Source: Caprimulgus europaeus (lineage: Eukaryota > Chordata > Aves > Caprimulgiformes > Caprimulgidae). From it: DNA of 64,000 bases. Positions 49,801 to 62,165 of this stretch are shown piece by piece. Each line of letters starts with the position of its first letter. Within the stretch, counting starts at the first letter, position 1. Location: the NCBI GenBank assembly GCA_907165065.1, contig OU015528.1:30526515-30590514 (forward strand). The letters run 5' to 3'. The position numbers and the translations under genes were made by a program. The notes below the pieces were generated by a model. That model was not told where the DNA came from. It saw only the letters and a list, made by a program, of their open reading frames with translations, and did no database searches.

Positions 49801-52288
49801 ACAGTATCCTTGGAAGAGAAATATTGGATGGAATTTGATGGTTAATCAAATTGCATCCAGAAGGGGTGATTTGGTAATTGATTTCTCTTTGAGGACTAGT
49901 CTTAAATTTGTTTGATGCTTGTTAGCATGTAGATTGCTAATAAGAAATTAAAAAAAAAAAAGACAAGACAGAGAGACTTGACATTGAATGCAGCATGCTT
50001 TGTTAATCTTAGGACATGCAAGAGGAAGTTTTGTCTCACATAGTGAAACAACAATTTATTACCTAAACAAACATGAGTGGCATTTGGTCTAGCAAAGCAG
50101 CATTCTCACCTGCCAGGGATTACGCACTATTTATTTTAGTTGGTTTTCCCAATTTTCAATCTCCACAATAATTTAGAAAAGCATGCCAGAAATGTTGGAT
50201 CTGCTCAGACACCCTGAGGGAGTAATGTCTTCAACCTGACATTTGTCAGCTGGGAAAAAAGATGGAATCCATATCAGGATGTAATACTACAAGGTGTGTC
50301 AGCACCAGAGACAAAACTTTGGATGTGAGGACAAATTGTTGCTCCCGGGTCCTTTCATAGCAAACCAATTAGCTATGTCAGAGGTGACAAATTTAGGAGT
50401 CTTTTGGGAACTGTTCTCTGTAAATAGCGCAGTCAAGATAACAGCAGTTTGACTTTTTCCACCAAATTCAGGCCTCCAAACTGATCCTTAGGGACTCTGC
50501 ACTTTTGCATGCTCCATGCCCTCTTGACGTGCCTATGGGCACATTGCACATACTCTTTGCTGTCACGGAGTATGAACACTACACCTGGAGGTGGTTCACT
50601 CTTTCCTACAGACATCTGCCCTGAATCAGCAACCACCACAGGCAAAACCAACCATGCAGTCCCAGCAGCTTTGTCAAATGCAGACCTCCCTCCCTCCCAA
50701 GGTGGCTGCAACTGGTGGCCTCTTAGGCCTCCATCCCAGCAAAGCTCCTGTGGGGTCAGGGTGATGAGGCCCCAGAGGGTATGGCAAACTTCTCCCCTGG
50801 CACAGGCCCCAGGAGGGGCAAAGCTACTGTAGGATGGAAGGAACACTCCTGGCAGAGCACTGTGAAGTGCTATCTGGTCCCAAAATGCCCATTTGTTGAC
50901 AGGAAAGTGGCCATAAATAGTGGTCAGGGATGCCTCTTGGGAACAGAGAGTTGAACACACTGGTTCATCACTTGGCACCCATCAGTCTCCTCCACATCAT
51001 CAACATTATGGCACCAACTTTGTGGCAGCACACTGGTCCTAGCACAGAGGCTCAGCAGGGGGTTTGAGAAGTTGATAACCTTTCCTGGGCAGAACAGCTG
51101 ACACAGATTTTTCTCTGATGCAGTCAAGGGACAGTCTTGGGCAATGCACATTGCTCTCGATGTGGCAGGGAGTGAGACTCATTCCCCAGAGAAGAAGGCT
51201 TGTTAAAGCTTTGGTGACAGCTCCACTGTGCCAATTTTTTGGTTTTATAGCAATATCAAAGAAAAAACCTCCTGTATGGAAGATGATCAAATGATGTCCA
51301 TCCCACTGACTCAAGTTTTTGGAAGCCAGTAGAAGGCTTTGTATTAATTCCTAAACTTTGGACAGACTGCTACAGTTAGTTCAGGATCTGTGCATTTATA
51401 TGTAAAAAAATGCATTTCCAGAAACCCGTAGTTCAGTACAAAAAGAGCAAACCATGAAAACTGAACACCAAAGGAGGAATGAAAAAGAGTGATGCCTACA
51501 GCCAGCATCAGGGCCTGTACTACATGCTCTTTGGAGTTCTGCGGGAGACTCCAGCCATACCCCACAGCTTCAGTATGCCAAATGCTTCACAGGGATAAAA
51601 GCCTGCTCCTCGCCTAGACATCAAAGACAAAATGTATACAAAGAATGCTAGAGGGGTTTTAGCGATGTTAATACACTTTATAAATCATTAAACCTTATTC
51701 CTAAATCCTGCCAGGAGATATATAACAATCTTGCTTTATAAGTTAGAATTTTTAGTGTAAATTGGGTGCAGAAAATGTGAAAGGAAGCTGACGTGAGAAA
51801 AATTATCATGGATTACAGGCAGTAAAAGCAGTGAACTTTTCACCTCAACATCTAGAAATTATCACAAAGGATCACACTGGTTCAAGTACTGAAAATTGGG
51901 CTAAAGGTTAGTTTGAGTTCTCTCAGAGTAGGAAGGTAAATTAAATACATCTCCACTGTACCTGTGTTAAACATTTTTCCTTGTTATTAATTAAATTTTG
52001 ACAGAAGGGTTCTGCCTTAATATGGAACTCTTCTCTGTGTTTAGCTTTCTGTGCCCAGGTCCCGGTCTTCCCATACAGAAAAACCTTTTCTTCCCTGCAA
52101 CTTGTCATCTGAAGACTGGATGATATTTATTCTGAACACTTGATGGTTCTTCTCCAACAGTTAAAAAAAAAAAAAACCCTGAAAATCATAGTAAAGAATT
52201 ATTTTAAGTTTATAACAATTATACTAGTTATTTATCTTTTTTCATGTAATCTCCATAATAATTTTAAACTGGTTTTAACCGATTTGAT
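43817..52288. other. Intergenic, no gene seen
   Basis: About 8.5 kb without a recognisable gene. 47.1-49.1 kb and 50.4-51.3 kb are GC-richer and hold several overlapping open frames on both strands (up to 181 codons at 50433-50978 minus). These have no recognisable domains or splice-supported structure. They could be degraded repeats or lncRNA sequence; I cannot tell which. Confidence 0.5.
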
Positions 52289-52812
52289 GTTATGACACTG
52301 ATGAGGCTACATCTTGAATACTGTATTTGATTTTGGGCCCCTCAGTACAAGAAAGACATGGAGGTGCTTGAGTGTGTCCAAAGAACAACAAAGCTGGTGA
52401 AGGGTCTAGAGCACAAGTCTTATGAGGAGCGGCTGAGGGAACTGGGATTGTTTAGCCTGGAGAAAAAGAGGCTGAGGGGAGACCTTATCACTCTCCACAA
52501 CTACCTGAAAGGAGGGTGTGGAGAGGTGGATGTCAGTCTCTTCTCCCAAGTAACAAGTGATAGGACAAGAGGAAGTGGCTTCAGGTTGTCTTGGTTTAGA
52601 TTGGACATTAGGAAAAAATTCTTCACTGAAAGGAAGCACTGGAACAGGCTGCCCAGGGAAGTGGTGGACTCACCATCCCTGGAGGTATTTAAAAGATGGG
52701 TAGATGTGGCACTTAAGGACATTTTTTAGTGGTGGACTTGGCAGTGTTAGGTTTATAGTTGGACTCAAGGATCTTAAAGGTCTTTTCCAACTGAAATTAT
52801 TCTATGATTCCA
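52289..52812 (+). mobile_element. CR1 LINE, 5'-truncated 3' end
   Basis: About 520 bp of typical avian CR1. It has GGCCCCTCAGTACAAGAAAG and GGAGCGGCTGAGGGAACTGG, the CTCTCCACAACTACCTGAAAGGAGG region (in part), AACAGGCTGCCCAGGGAAGT, and a 3' end CAACTGAAATTATTCTATGA with the short terminal repeat. It includes an open ORF2 C-terminus (next entry). The retained open frame suggests a younger age than the other CR1 pieces here. Confidence 0.95.
52358..52729 (+). pseudogene. CR1 ORF2 C-terminal fragment (123 codons)
   Basis: The open frame encodes the C-terminal end of the CR1 endonuclease/reverse transcriptase polyprotein. Recognisable parts are [20 protein letters not shown], an [15 protein letters not shown] stretch and [12 protein letters not shown]. 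The catalytic endonuclease and reverse transcriptase domains are absent because of 5' truncation. The frame is intact to a TAG at the usual place but cannot make a working enzyme. Confidence 0.9.
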
Positions 52813-53156
52813 TAGTGTAGCCCATCATTAAAATTTTCAGCAAAGATCTTTTGTAGTTCAAGTCTTCATAGCACCTGGGTTCTCTGGAGCTAGGTCCTTG
52901 AATACTTGAACATGGTTTCAATTTCATGTCAGGGGGTCAGCAAAATATTCTAGGGAAATAATTTTTGCAAACAGAAATCACTATATACACTGGTATTTCC
53001 CAAAGCCTTCTGACTCCAGAAACTTGGAAACATTATTTCCTTGATTAACATTTAAGTGCTTAGAGTAGAGGTTGTGATCCATTAGATTATTGTCTTAACC
53101 TGAGCTGTATGAAACCTCACTTCTTTTCTGTCTAATTATTTTTTTCTCCCCTCACT
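52813..53156. other. Short spacer between CR1 and hAT element
   Basis: AT-rich sequence with no gene or repeat recognised. Confidence 0.6.
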
Positions 53157-55685
53157 CTCTAGACCAGGGGTCCTCAAACTTTTTAAACAGGGGGCCGGTT
53201 CACTGTCCCTCAGACACTGTTGGGGGATGGACTATAGTTTGGAAAAAAATGAACGAATTCCTATGCACACTGCACATCTTTTATTTGTAGTAGTGCACAA
53301 AAAACAGGAAAAAGAATGCAATATTTAAAATGAAGAGCAATTGTAATCAACAAAAACAATATTTCAATGTGAACTTTGGGCCTGCTTTTGGCTAATGAGA
53401 TGGTCAATGTTAGGTTCCATATTTGTCACTGCTAGTTGTAGCAAGTGATGCAAGTGTTCATCAGTGAGTTTGGGTCTGATTGGAGATTTCAGATGTTTCA
53501 TTGGGGAAAAAGTCTGCTCACAGACACAGGTGCTGCCAAAGACGGTTGCAATTTTGAGTGCATGGTTCCTGAGATTCTGATATGTCTCTGAGGGGAGAGA
53601 TGCACAGAAATTAGTAAGGCTGCTTGATTTGAATGCATCTTTCAGCGAGTCACAAGTCTGTACTTCGGCCAATTCCATTTGGTAAATCGGATCAACAGTT
53701 TCAGTGTCAACAGAAAATGGGTTCCGGAAAAGCTGTGTGTCCTGTTCATGGAGACGAAGCTCTTTAAATCTAATTTGAAACTCCTTTTGCAACATTTCTA
53801 GTACATCCATACATGTTTTGTTTGGGAATGCAACTGCTGTTTTTTCTGCAGACAGATTTTGAGTTGTGGGGAGATGGCAGAAGTTTTCCTCCTTTACTTG
53901 GTTAATGAGCAGCTCTAATTTGACTTGAAATGCTTTCAAATATGAATACTTATCACAGATGAGCTTCCCCTTTCCTTGAAGTTGGACATTGGAATTGCTG
54001 AGTAGCTCTGTTACATCTGTCAGAAATGCGAGGTGCCATTTCCACTCTGCATCTTTGAGCTCTGGTATTTCTTTGTTTTTAGAAAGCATAAAATCATAAA
54101 CCTGTGGAAGTCAGTCATAGAATTGTTTCAAAACTCTCCCTTGACTCAGGCAACAGACTTCTGTGTGGTACAGAATATCTTCATAGGCAACATTTAGCTC
54201 AGACAGAAATTCCTGAAACTGCCTGTGGTTTTGTGCATGAGCTCTAATGAAGTTAATGCAAGAAACCACAATTTCCATGACAGAGTCCAGCTTCAGTGAT
54301 TTACAACACAGTGCTTGTTGGTGGATGATGCAGTGTATGGCTATTGGATGTGAATGGTTGCGTTTGTCCATCTCTTTGTTAATGTGTGCAACCACTCCTT
54401 TCATGGACCCCACCATGCTAGGAGCACCATCAGTTGTCACACTGAATAGTTTACCCCAGTCCAGCTCCAAATCATTCATAGTTTGGCAAACTTTCTCATA
54501 GATGTCTTCTCCTGTAGCTGTTCCTTTGATGCTTTTCAGTGCAGCAAGCTCCTCTGTGACTTCGAAAGGATCATTTGTCCCACAAATGAAAATTAGAAGT
54601 TGTGCAGAATCACGAACATCATTGCTCTCGTTGAGTGCCAATTGGAAATAGCAAAGTTTTTTTGAGGAGTTTTGCAACTGCAGATTCAAATTTTCCCCCA
54701 TTTATTCAATCCTTTGTGTAATTGTAGGTCCTGAAAGACTCACTGTACTAAATAAATCCGCCTTCTCTGGACACATCTCTTTGGCAACAGAAAGAAGACA
54801 TTCTTTACCAAATTCTCCCTCTATGAATGCTCTGCCAGTGAGCACTATGAGCTTGGCAACTTGATAGCTTGCTCGAAGTGATGATATATTGAGCTGCTTT
54901 TGCTTCATAAAAGTATTCTGCTGAGTTGTCAATCCATGTTTCAGTCTTAATATTTTATCTTTTCTCACTTGTCCGACCAAAGAATCATATTTATCTTCAG
55001 GTTGAGTTTCCTAGTGTCGAAAATTGTAAGCAAATTGTATTCCTTGAACACAGACGCTGAATTCTGGCACATCAGACAAACAGCTCTTTCTTTGTACTCC
55101 ATGAAAAAATAATCAGAAGTCCACTTTTCTTGGAATACCCTGCACTCAGAGTCAATATTTCTTTTTCTGACATGATGGTGCTCGCGCTTCCCACTGGTGC
55201 TGGCTCGCTTGTCCTGCCTGGGAGCTGGAGGGAGGGAGGGAGAGACGGGGGAGTCGCCCACCTCGCTGATGCCGCTGCCCCCCTCCTCAGCCCGGCTGTG
55301 CAGTCCGGAAAGGGTGGCCAGAAGGGACTGAAGGAACTTTGCCGCGCCGGGGCTCTGGAGATTCGCCCAAGTTGGCTGGACCTCGCAGTCCAGAGGCTGC
55401 CGACTGAGCTTGCCCGGCAGAGGAGACGCCCTCGCCTCTCGCCCGCTGCAGGGGGGCAGGTCGAGGACGAGGCGCTGGTTCCAGCCCAGTCCCGGTGGGT
55501 GCTTGGGAGCTGCAGAGGCCAGCGCGTGGATTAAGTGGCAGGAAGTCGTCTGCGGCTGCTTGGTCCGCCCCCCAAACCCTGGCGGGGCGGGCGGGGAGTT
55601 CTGTAAGTACTGGAGGGCCGGATTGAAGACCCTGGGGGGCTGTATCTGGCCCACGGGCTGTAGTTTGAGGACCTCTGCTCTAGAG
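53157..55685 (-). mobile_element. Charlie-like hAT DNA transposon, near full length
   Basis: The element is 53165-55677 (2,513 bp). The left end is CAGGGGTCCTCAAACT; the right end reads CAGAGGTCCTCAAACT in reverse, so 15 of 16 bases match. It is flanked by CTCTAGAC (53157-53164) and CTCTAGAG (55678-55685), an 8-bp target duplication with 7/8 identity, as hAT elements make. The minus strand carries a transposase-like frame over most of the length. The left subterminal region has GGGGGCCGG and the right one GTGGGCCAG, typical of this group. The end near the transposase start (55150-55640) is markedly GC- and CpG-rich, unlike the AT-rich body. I assign it to the Charlie group by its ends and protein, from memory. 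Confidence 0.95.
53364..55220 (-). pseudogene. hAT transposase, disrupted
   Basis: The family cuts and pastes DNA with a D-D-E catalytic triad in an RNase H fold split by an alpha-helical insertion. Seen in order on the minus strand: an N-terminal zinc-finger-like part with CLMC and VFKEYNL (up to about 55025), then NTFMKQKQLNISSLRASYQV, LFSVTTDGAPSMVG (second Asp), a helical middle with HQQALCCKSL, and a C-terminal dimerisation region with GSTCVCEQTFSPMKHLKS, which holds the third acidic residue. Breaks: a frameshift near 54970-55020, and in-frame stops at 54704-54702 and 54113-54111. The first catalytic position reads ALNES where the family has ALDES-like sequence. The frame ends at a stop at 53366-53364, close to the family's usual C-terminus. 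Similar domains occur in host proteins such as GTF2IRD2 and ZBED genes, but the terminal repeats and target duplication make this a transposon copy. Confidence 0.9.
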
Positions 55686-58600
55686 CACTGCAGGATTTTT
55701 GGTGTTTGGATGTAATTATGGTTGCCACATTAGAGATAGTCTTAAAAACTGTTAAACTGTAATAAAAGATTTTTTTTCTTGCAAGACCATTTCACAAACT
55801 CTCAAGTGGGAGCAGATGAGAGGAGAATGAGGTTATAGGGGAGGGGAGGTTCTTGATCTATTAAAATGCATTTGTGAGTGTTTTGACAAGCAAAATATTC
55901 CCAGACGATACTGGGGAACAAGCTAGACTTCCAGTTACAGAATGAGTTTTACAAGACAGAAACATACAACGACAGCTATGTGCCTAACCTCAGGGAAAAT
56001 GTCTGTCTGTACCCAAACCTGCCAATTAATTTAAGCAAAAAGCTTGTGGCTAAGACATACGAACCAGAATTTTTGAAACTCCAGGCTCCTGTGTCCTCGT
56101 GCTTGAAATTTCTGAGAAAGAAACCATTGCTTCCCCCAAAGAAGAAAAGAAAAATTCCTAACTTTGAGCTGCAGGACAGTTCTTTACCAGCTAAATTATC
56201 TCCCAGTTTCTGCTTACATCTACACAAGCATTAGACATTCCCAGCTGATCTCAGCTGTTCCTTTCTCCATAAATTCATTTCTATTTATGCTTTTTCTCTA
56301 CCAAAATGGAAATGAAAATTCTCTGCTGAATGCCCCCACTTTCTCCAACTCTAATTGAAGCTCTTTATATGGCTTGTCAGACCTACCTCCAGGAGAAATC
56401 TCCTCCACAAGAAAACCTTTCACCATGAGTGAAACATCATTGTTCAGAAGCCTTTTACTTCTAATTGTACGCTAAAGTAATTATAAACTGTCCTAGACAG
56501 AAGTATTTGGGGTCTAACAAAGAAAATACTTCAGAAAGAGGGTTGTGCATTGAGCTGGACATGTTAGAATGATGGAGTTCTGCAATGCATATGTGGCATT
56601 GCTTATTCTGCAGCTGTAGCAGCAGATTCAGTCAATTCTGGGCTATAGTTACTGAATTAATCAGTCTTCATTCTCCAGCATTTTACAGCATAAAATTCAC
56701 TGAGTCCTTTTTAAATGTGAAGCCTGTGCAGTTACGTTCTTAAGTTCCCTTTCTCCTGACTTGCCTCCATGTCTCTGGTCACTGAGTGCTTTGCCAAACT
56801 GTGAAGGGCAGAGAGACGCTGGGTGGAAAAAGACAAGCAACTCTTATGGCAATGTCTGCACAAATTAAATAATCCCAATAGATATTTCCATTAGCTCATT
56901 TCAGAGAAGCAAGAGCTCTTCTGAGCTCTGAAAAACATTCTTATAATAGTCTTTGGGCAAGCATCCTGTTCTCATCCAACTATTTCTGATCAATGGGAGG
57001 CTCTGATAGCCAACTGGGTTTTTTAATTCAGTGGGGTTTTTTTGCTGCATCACCTACTCACAGCTCTGCTGTGAAGACATGCAGCTATCCCTGAGAGATC
57101 CTTTTTTGCTTTTTGCTTTTATGGAAAAGCTGTTTCCACTAGGTAAATACAAGGCTGCGATTTCCCACACAAACAGCTTTCAACATGGGAAAACCAGGCC
57201 ATACCAGGTCAAGTATCTTTCTGCATCTGCACTGCATCTAATTAGAGCCTCCAGTCTCCACTCCACACCACCTGTACCCCAGTGTAAGTGTCACTCAGAC
57301 CTGAAGGGAGGCTCTTTCAGAAGCCTGGGCTTCCCAAGTCAGAGAGTCGCTACAGCCACTACTGAGACCATCCCTTGGCCCACTGCAGCACAAATGGATG
57401 CAATATATAGTCATTTGTATGCAATACAGCCAGCTAAGAACATGTACAGCTCTCTTGGGATTATTAAGGTAAATCTGTAGCGCCTCACCACCTGATTATA
57501 TGGTCAGGTTAAAAGGAATAATTCAAAGATAAACAAATGTGACTTGCAGTAATGGACTACACTGTCCAAGTTAGCTCATGCGTCATCAGAAGTCTGTTTA
57601 TATTATCATAAAATCACCTCTGAAATGGTGGGTCCAGTCTGTGATTATGCTAAAAGTTTGTTTACTTAGCTACTATCACCTGCTAAAGTAATATATTTTC
57701 CAGAGTTCATGCTAAGCATTCTTTCTCTCTCTTTTTTTTTTTTCCCCACACAGCATCATTCTCGCTCTCCTACCCTACTTGTTGGACTTCTACTAGCTCC
57801 TCCGTGCTTTATACATGAGATTCAGAGCCCCTGCTTTGAAGGCTTGTTGTGTAGCAGCATATGTCTATGGCAGTGAACTTGCCTTCTTTTACAAACTGTA
57901 TTTTCTACTTTAGTGTCTTCACCTCCAGCTCAAAAGATATGCAGTTCCTTTCATACTGCCTTACAATTCTGAAATGCCCACCCTAAATCTGTCCTAGCTG
58001 GACCTAGTGTTTTGCTATTGTCTTAAATTAAATTATTAAGTTGGTTTCAATGCAATTGGAAGCTAGTGAAAACCTTGTCATGTAACAATCACTTTCTCCT
58101 CTGGTCCTCCAGACACATCTTGACACCAATCAAAGCAGAAATCTTGGCATTTTATACTGTAAGGAGGCCCTTGCAGCTGTTCCAAAACTGTTACCTTGAC
58201 AGTAAGGTATATAGGGCAAACAGCTATTGTTTCTTTAATTCTTGAAAAGATATTTTAAGCCTTATCTTGCTATCCCTTGGTTAAAGTGGCAGAAAGAAGT
58301 ATCTGAAAGAAGATATATGTAACCTATTAAAAATAATGCTGATAAAGCTAAAGATGAGACATAGGCACAGACTACCAGGTTAGTGACATTTGTTGTAGAA
58401 TTACTAATAAGACACAGTGGGCTTCCATTTTCTCAACTAGAGTCTGAAGACTCTTCTTTCAGATGTCCAGTAAAAAATGAAAATGGATTTCCACCAAACT
58501 CAATAGTAACCACAGTATGTGCATCTCAAACAGTGAATACAAGGTATGTATAAATAAATAATATCCAATATGCATATTATTACCTATAAATAACACATAT

Positions 58601-59440
58601 AAATAATGCATATGCATATAAATAATGTGTATGCACATAAATAATATGCAATGAATTACAACTAAAACTAAAAAGCATCCACGGATCTTAGTGCAATCAC
58701 TGTTAATTCTGTGAAGCTCTAGAGGCTTCTGAAACCTTGAGAAGTCTACTTCTGTTGCTTTGCCTGGGATACTCATGTGGCTCAGACCGAAAGTGGGCAC
58801 AAACATGAGCCCTAGATTATTTTAAAGTGACTTGCTTGTGGGTTCAGGTCTTAGAACATCTTTCCACACAGGAGATCTGAATTCTTTTTGGAGGATCCAG
58901 GAAGGAACACCTCACTCTATGCCAGCTCCCAATTCAGTATGAACATGCACCTCAAGTGGGCCCATAGATCAACATGCCAAGGAGGCTCCCTCCACGGGAC
59001 CTGGCAAATAGGCATTGCTGGATGTGCTAGCAGCCCAGGCAGCACTGATCACTTGGACGCCCTGCAGAGTTGGCAGTCAGCACTGCTCTTAGACAGAAGG
59101 AGTTTGGGGGGAAAAAGAAGAAAAGAAGTCTCCAATTCGACTTCTGAGAAAATTAATAAATATAATTTGTGTGGACTAGATGAGATGGCACATTCTGCAG
59201 TGCAGCTGCTCTCTTTAGCACTGATTGCTAAGGAAATGAGGAGTGGAGGATCATGCTGTATGTATCTCTCCACTTGTTTATCTCCCAAATTAGCCCATGG
59301 GCCAATTATGGCAAGTTTGACAGGGGAATAGAGACCTCAAAGATACTACCTTCCTCTTCATTTCCTGTAAATAGGTAGCTAGGCATTTAAAGGAGTCTAC
59401 ATGACAAATAGCTGAGATCCTATGAGAAACAGTCCATCTA
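55686..59440. other. Intergenic, no gene seen
   Basis: AT-rich sequence. Open frames of up to about 150 codons (57031-57480 and 58888-59331, both plus) lack recognisable domains. A degenerate AT-rich minisatellite lies at 58540-58655. Confidence 0.55.
58540..58655. repeat. Degenerate AT-rich minisatellite
   Basis: Units of roughly 22 bp built on TATAAATAATGCATATGCA-like words recur about four to five times with variation, including ATATGCAT and TGTATGCACATAAATAAT. Confidence 0.7.
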
Positions 59441-59449
59441 GGAGGGAGA

Positions 59450-59670
59450 TGCTATGACTGACCAAGTGCAGGGGAATACCCTTTGGGACTCATTTGCTAA
59501 ACACTTTGGAAAATCTAAACTCAACGCACGCATCAATGGGGAGCTCGGCTTCCTGCTGCGTGGCTGCTAAAACAACCATCTGCATACCGAGCATACAATA
59601 CGGAGCCTGGTCTCTTCGGAGACCCTGCCTGACAACAATGTAAGCAATAAACAAAGATTTGGGCCAGGCT
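59450..59670 (+). mobile_element. Possible ERV LTR fragment (R-U5-like)
   Basis: A locally CpG-richer stretch contains ACAATACGGAGCCTGGTCTC followed by TTCGGAGACCCTGCCTGACAACA. This resembles the poly(A)-signal/R/U5 boundary of retroviral LTRs, including the small GGTCTCTTCGGAGACC hairpin. No TG start, target duplication or coding region was identified, so the extent and class are uncertain. Confidence 0.4.
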
Positions 59671-62165
59671 AGCCTGTCAAATAGAGCTGATCTAAGTCTA
59701 GCCATGACCCCTAACATTTCAGACAGTTCTCAAGGATGTTGTAAACAAGTACACTTTATGAGCTACCTCTTAACCTCCAGTAATATGACCTGCTTTAAGA
59801 CTCTTTCAAGCAGCTAACTCACATCTGTGTTTCTTCCTGCATCATTTGGAGGCCAGAAGATGCTAAGTTAAATGCTGTAGCAAGTCTCTTCTGATAGCAA
59901 GTTTCTTTAGTGTTAGCTCTGTACCTAGGACTTTACCACTGAACACCAAAATTTTTAAGGCCACATTTACATTTGGATGATGAACCTTCATATCCAAGGA
60001 GAGTGTTTCAATGTCACATTGTGTGAGGAATAACAGTCAGGTCTGGAATTTTGCTGAGTTTCACAAAGCAATTCAGAAATTCCAGAGGCAGCTCAAAACG
60101 AGTCATATTTGTGTGAACAAAGATGTCTGAAGGGAAGGGCACAGAATGGTGGTGCATTTCTCTCCTCACCCTGAAGCTGCACATAGTTGAGAGATGCATA
60201 TAACTCAGATAGATTGAAATGTAATTATTACACTTTTCTGTTTTCTATTGCTCCTTATAATTAATTCCTTTGTTTCCCCTTCTTGCATTAATTAAGGATA
60301 CATAAACATGTCATTTTAAAAAGACCTCTAATTATCTTATGCTGTTGGGTTAATAATTCAGGTGACTTGAGTTATGGCTCTGAGCAAAGGTCTTGAGAAA
60401 TGAATCTCTGATGAGCATTCAGACAGGTTCCATCAAGTTAACCCAGGCTGGCACTGCAAGAAAAACTTCCTTACACAGTAAGGAAGGGTTAAACATTCCT
60501 TTACACTCAATAAATGGGGACCAAAGAGAAATATCAGTATTTGCAACAAACCAAAAACTGCCTTGCATGTTGATTATCTCTGATCTTTTAAAGGGATAAA
60601 GGACATTTTATTCAAGGAGTTGAATACCAACACACTTACAGGTGCTGGTATTCACCAATGTGTAACCATCCTAGCCAGCTAACAGCAGAGAAGTGCATCT
60701 GGAAAGCAGAAAGCCTGGTAAACTCTAATGCGGTGAGTCGGCCAACGTACATTTATTTCTATGAACATTAAAGGACTAAGGGACTCTGTCAGAAAGAAAG
60801 GGAATTTAAAAATAACAACAATAATAAACAGTAGCAAAGATAAATATAGCAGTATCCCATGAGAATAAGCCAATTTGCAGACCAGTGATGAAAAATGCAT
60901 GAAGACGGCACATGCAGAGCCCTTATATCAATCCTGAGGACTGTCAGTAGGAGAGGGGTAAAATTCTCATTATTTTGTCATTTACCTTTTCGTATAGAAG
61001 ATGAGTTGTTAGATACTGCTAGAAGGTGTGTTTTTATCAAAAGTACCCTGAAGGGAACATTAATAATAGACTCTATATGCACTCACAAGGATAACCCTCT
61101 TAATATTTTGGGGGGCTCATAGTAAATTTTGGAAACAGAAAGGGAAAAGGGAGAGAATTTCAACAAGACCATAAAGATGAACTTCAATAGGCAGCAGATT
61201 GTTAGGACAGGATCTGAATGGTGGTTGGAGAAGAATTAAGGATTTTTAACATAGGGACTATGTTTGCCAAGCTACAACTACATGACTCACATTCCAGAAT
61301 CAGTGTACCCCATTTCTCCAGCGCCTTATAAAATCACTTAAAAGCAACCTCAAGCATGTGAGGTGATCTAGTTAATCGTCATGATATCTGGCATTATTCA
61401 GCTGGGAATTAACCTATGCATAGTAACTTCTTAGACTGCTTAAGGTATTTACAGACTTTTAAATATGTCCAGGAGAAAATGTTAAGGATCAGAGATAAGA
61501 AAAAGTAAGGCAATAATGCAAAGTATAATAACAAAAGCTTTCCTTCTTGGTAAATGAAACATAAAGCGAAAAGGAATAGGGTTCCTTCAGTTCTGCAATT
61601 AAGCATCAAAATATTCACATTCCCAAACTTTGAGAAAATACTGTTGAAGAAAATGGGATCTCCCATGATATTGTGCCAATATAAAGAGGGTAGATAAGAG
61701 CTTAGGCAGAAAACACAAGAAAAAAATCTCATAGGATGGCAAGCCCATAGGGATAAGGAAGAGCTGATAACTAGCACAGATGAGAAAGAGAATGCCCTTG
61801 GAAAAATTTCTAAAAATGTGGGTATCATACAGTAATACTCAATCCACTAATGCAATAGCAAAGAAAATTACTACCTCAAAGACCTATCTGTTATTTATTT
61901 AAAAACAGAAGATAGATAATGCCTGCACAGCTTGTATTGCAGAAAACAAAAGCAAGGCTTTTACAGGGTTTTTAATGTGCACATTCATTTATTTATTTAA
62001 CAAAATTAAACAATGAGAAGTAGCTCAAGTCCTCTTTAACAGCAGCTTGGGTGGTTTAGATGCCTGAAGAGAGGGGAAACTGGAGTAGCAGCTGTCTGCA
62101 TAGCAAACTTTTTAATAAATGTTGGCACAGAGATTCTTGCCAAAATGTTTGACAAATAAAGAAAA
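59671..62165. other. Intergenic, no gene seen
   Basis: AT-rich sequence with short frames only. No recognised repeat or RNA gene. Confidence 0.6.

Noticed and set aside
53364..55654. A host ZBED/GTF2IRD2-like gene
   Set aside because: Matching terminal repeats, an 8-bp target duplication and broken frames show a transposon copy, not a domesticated gene.
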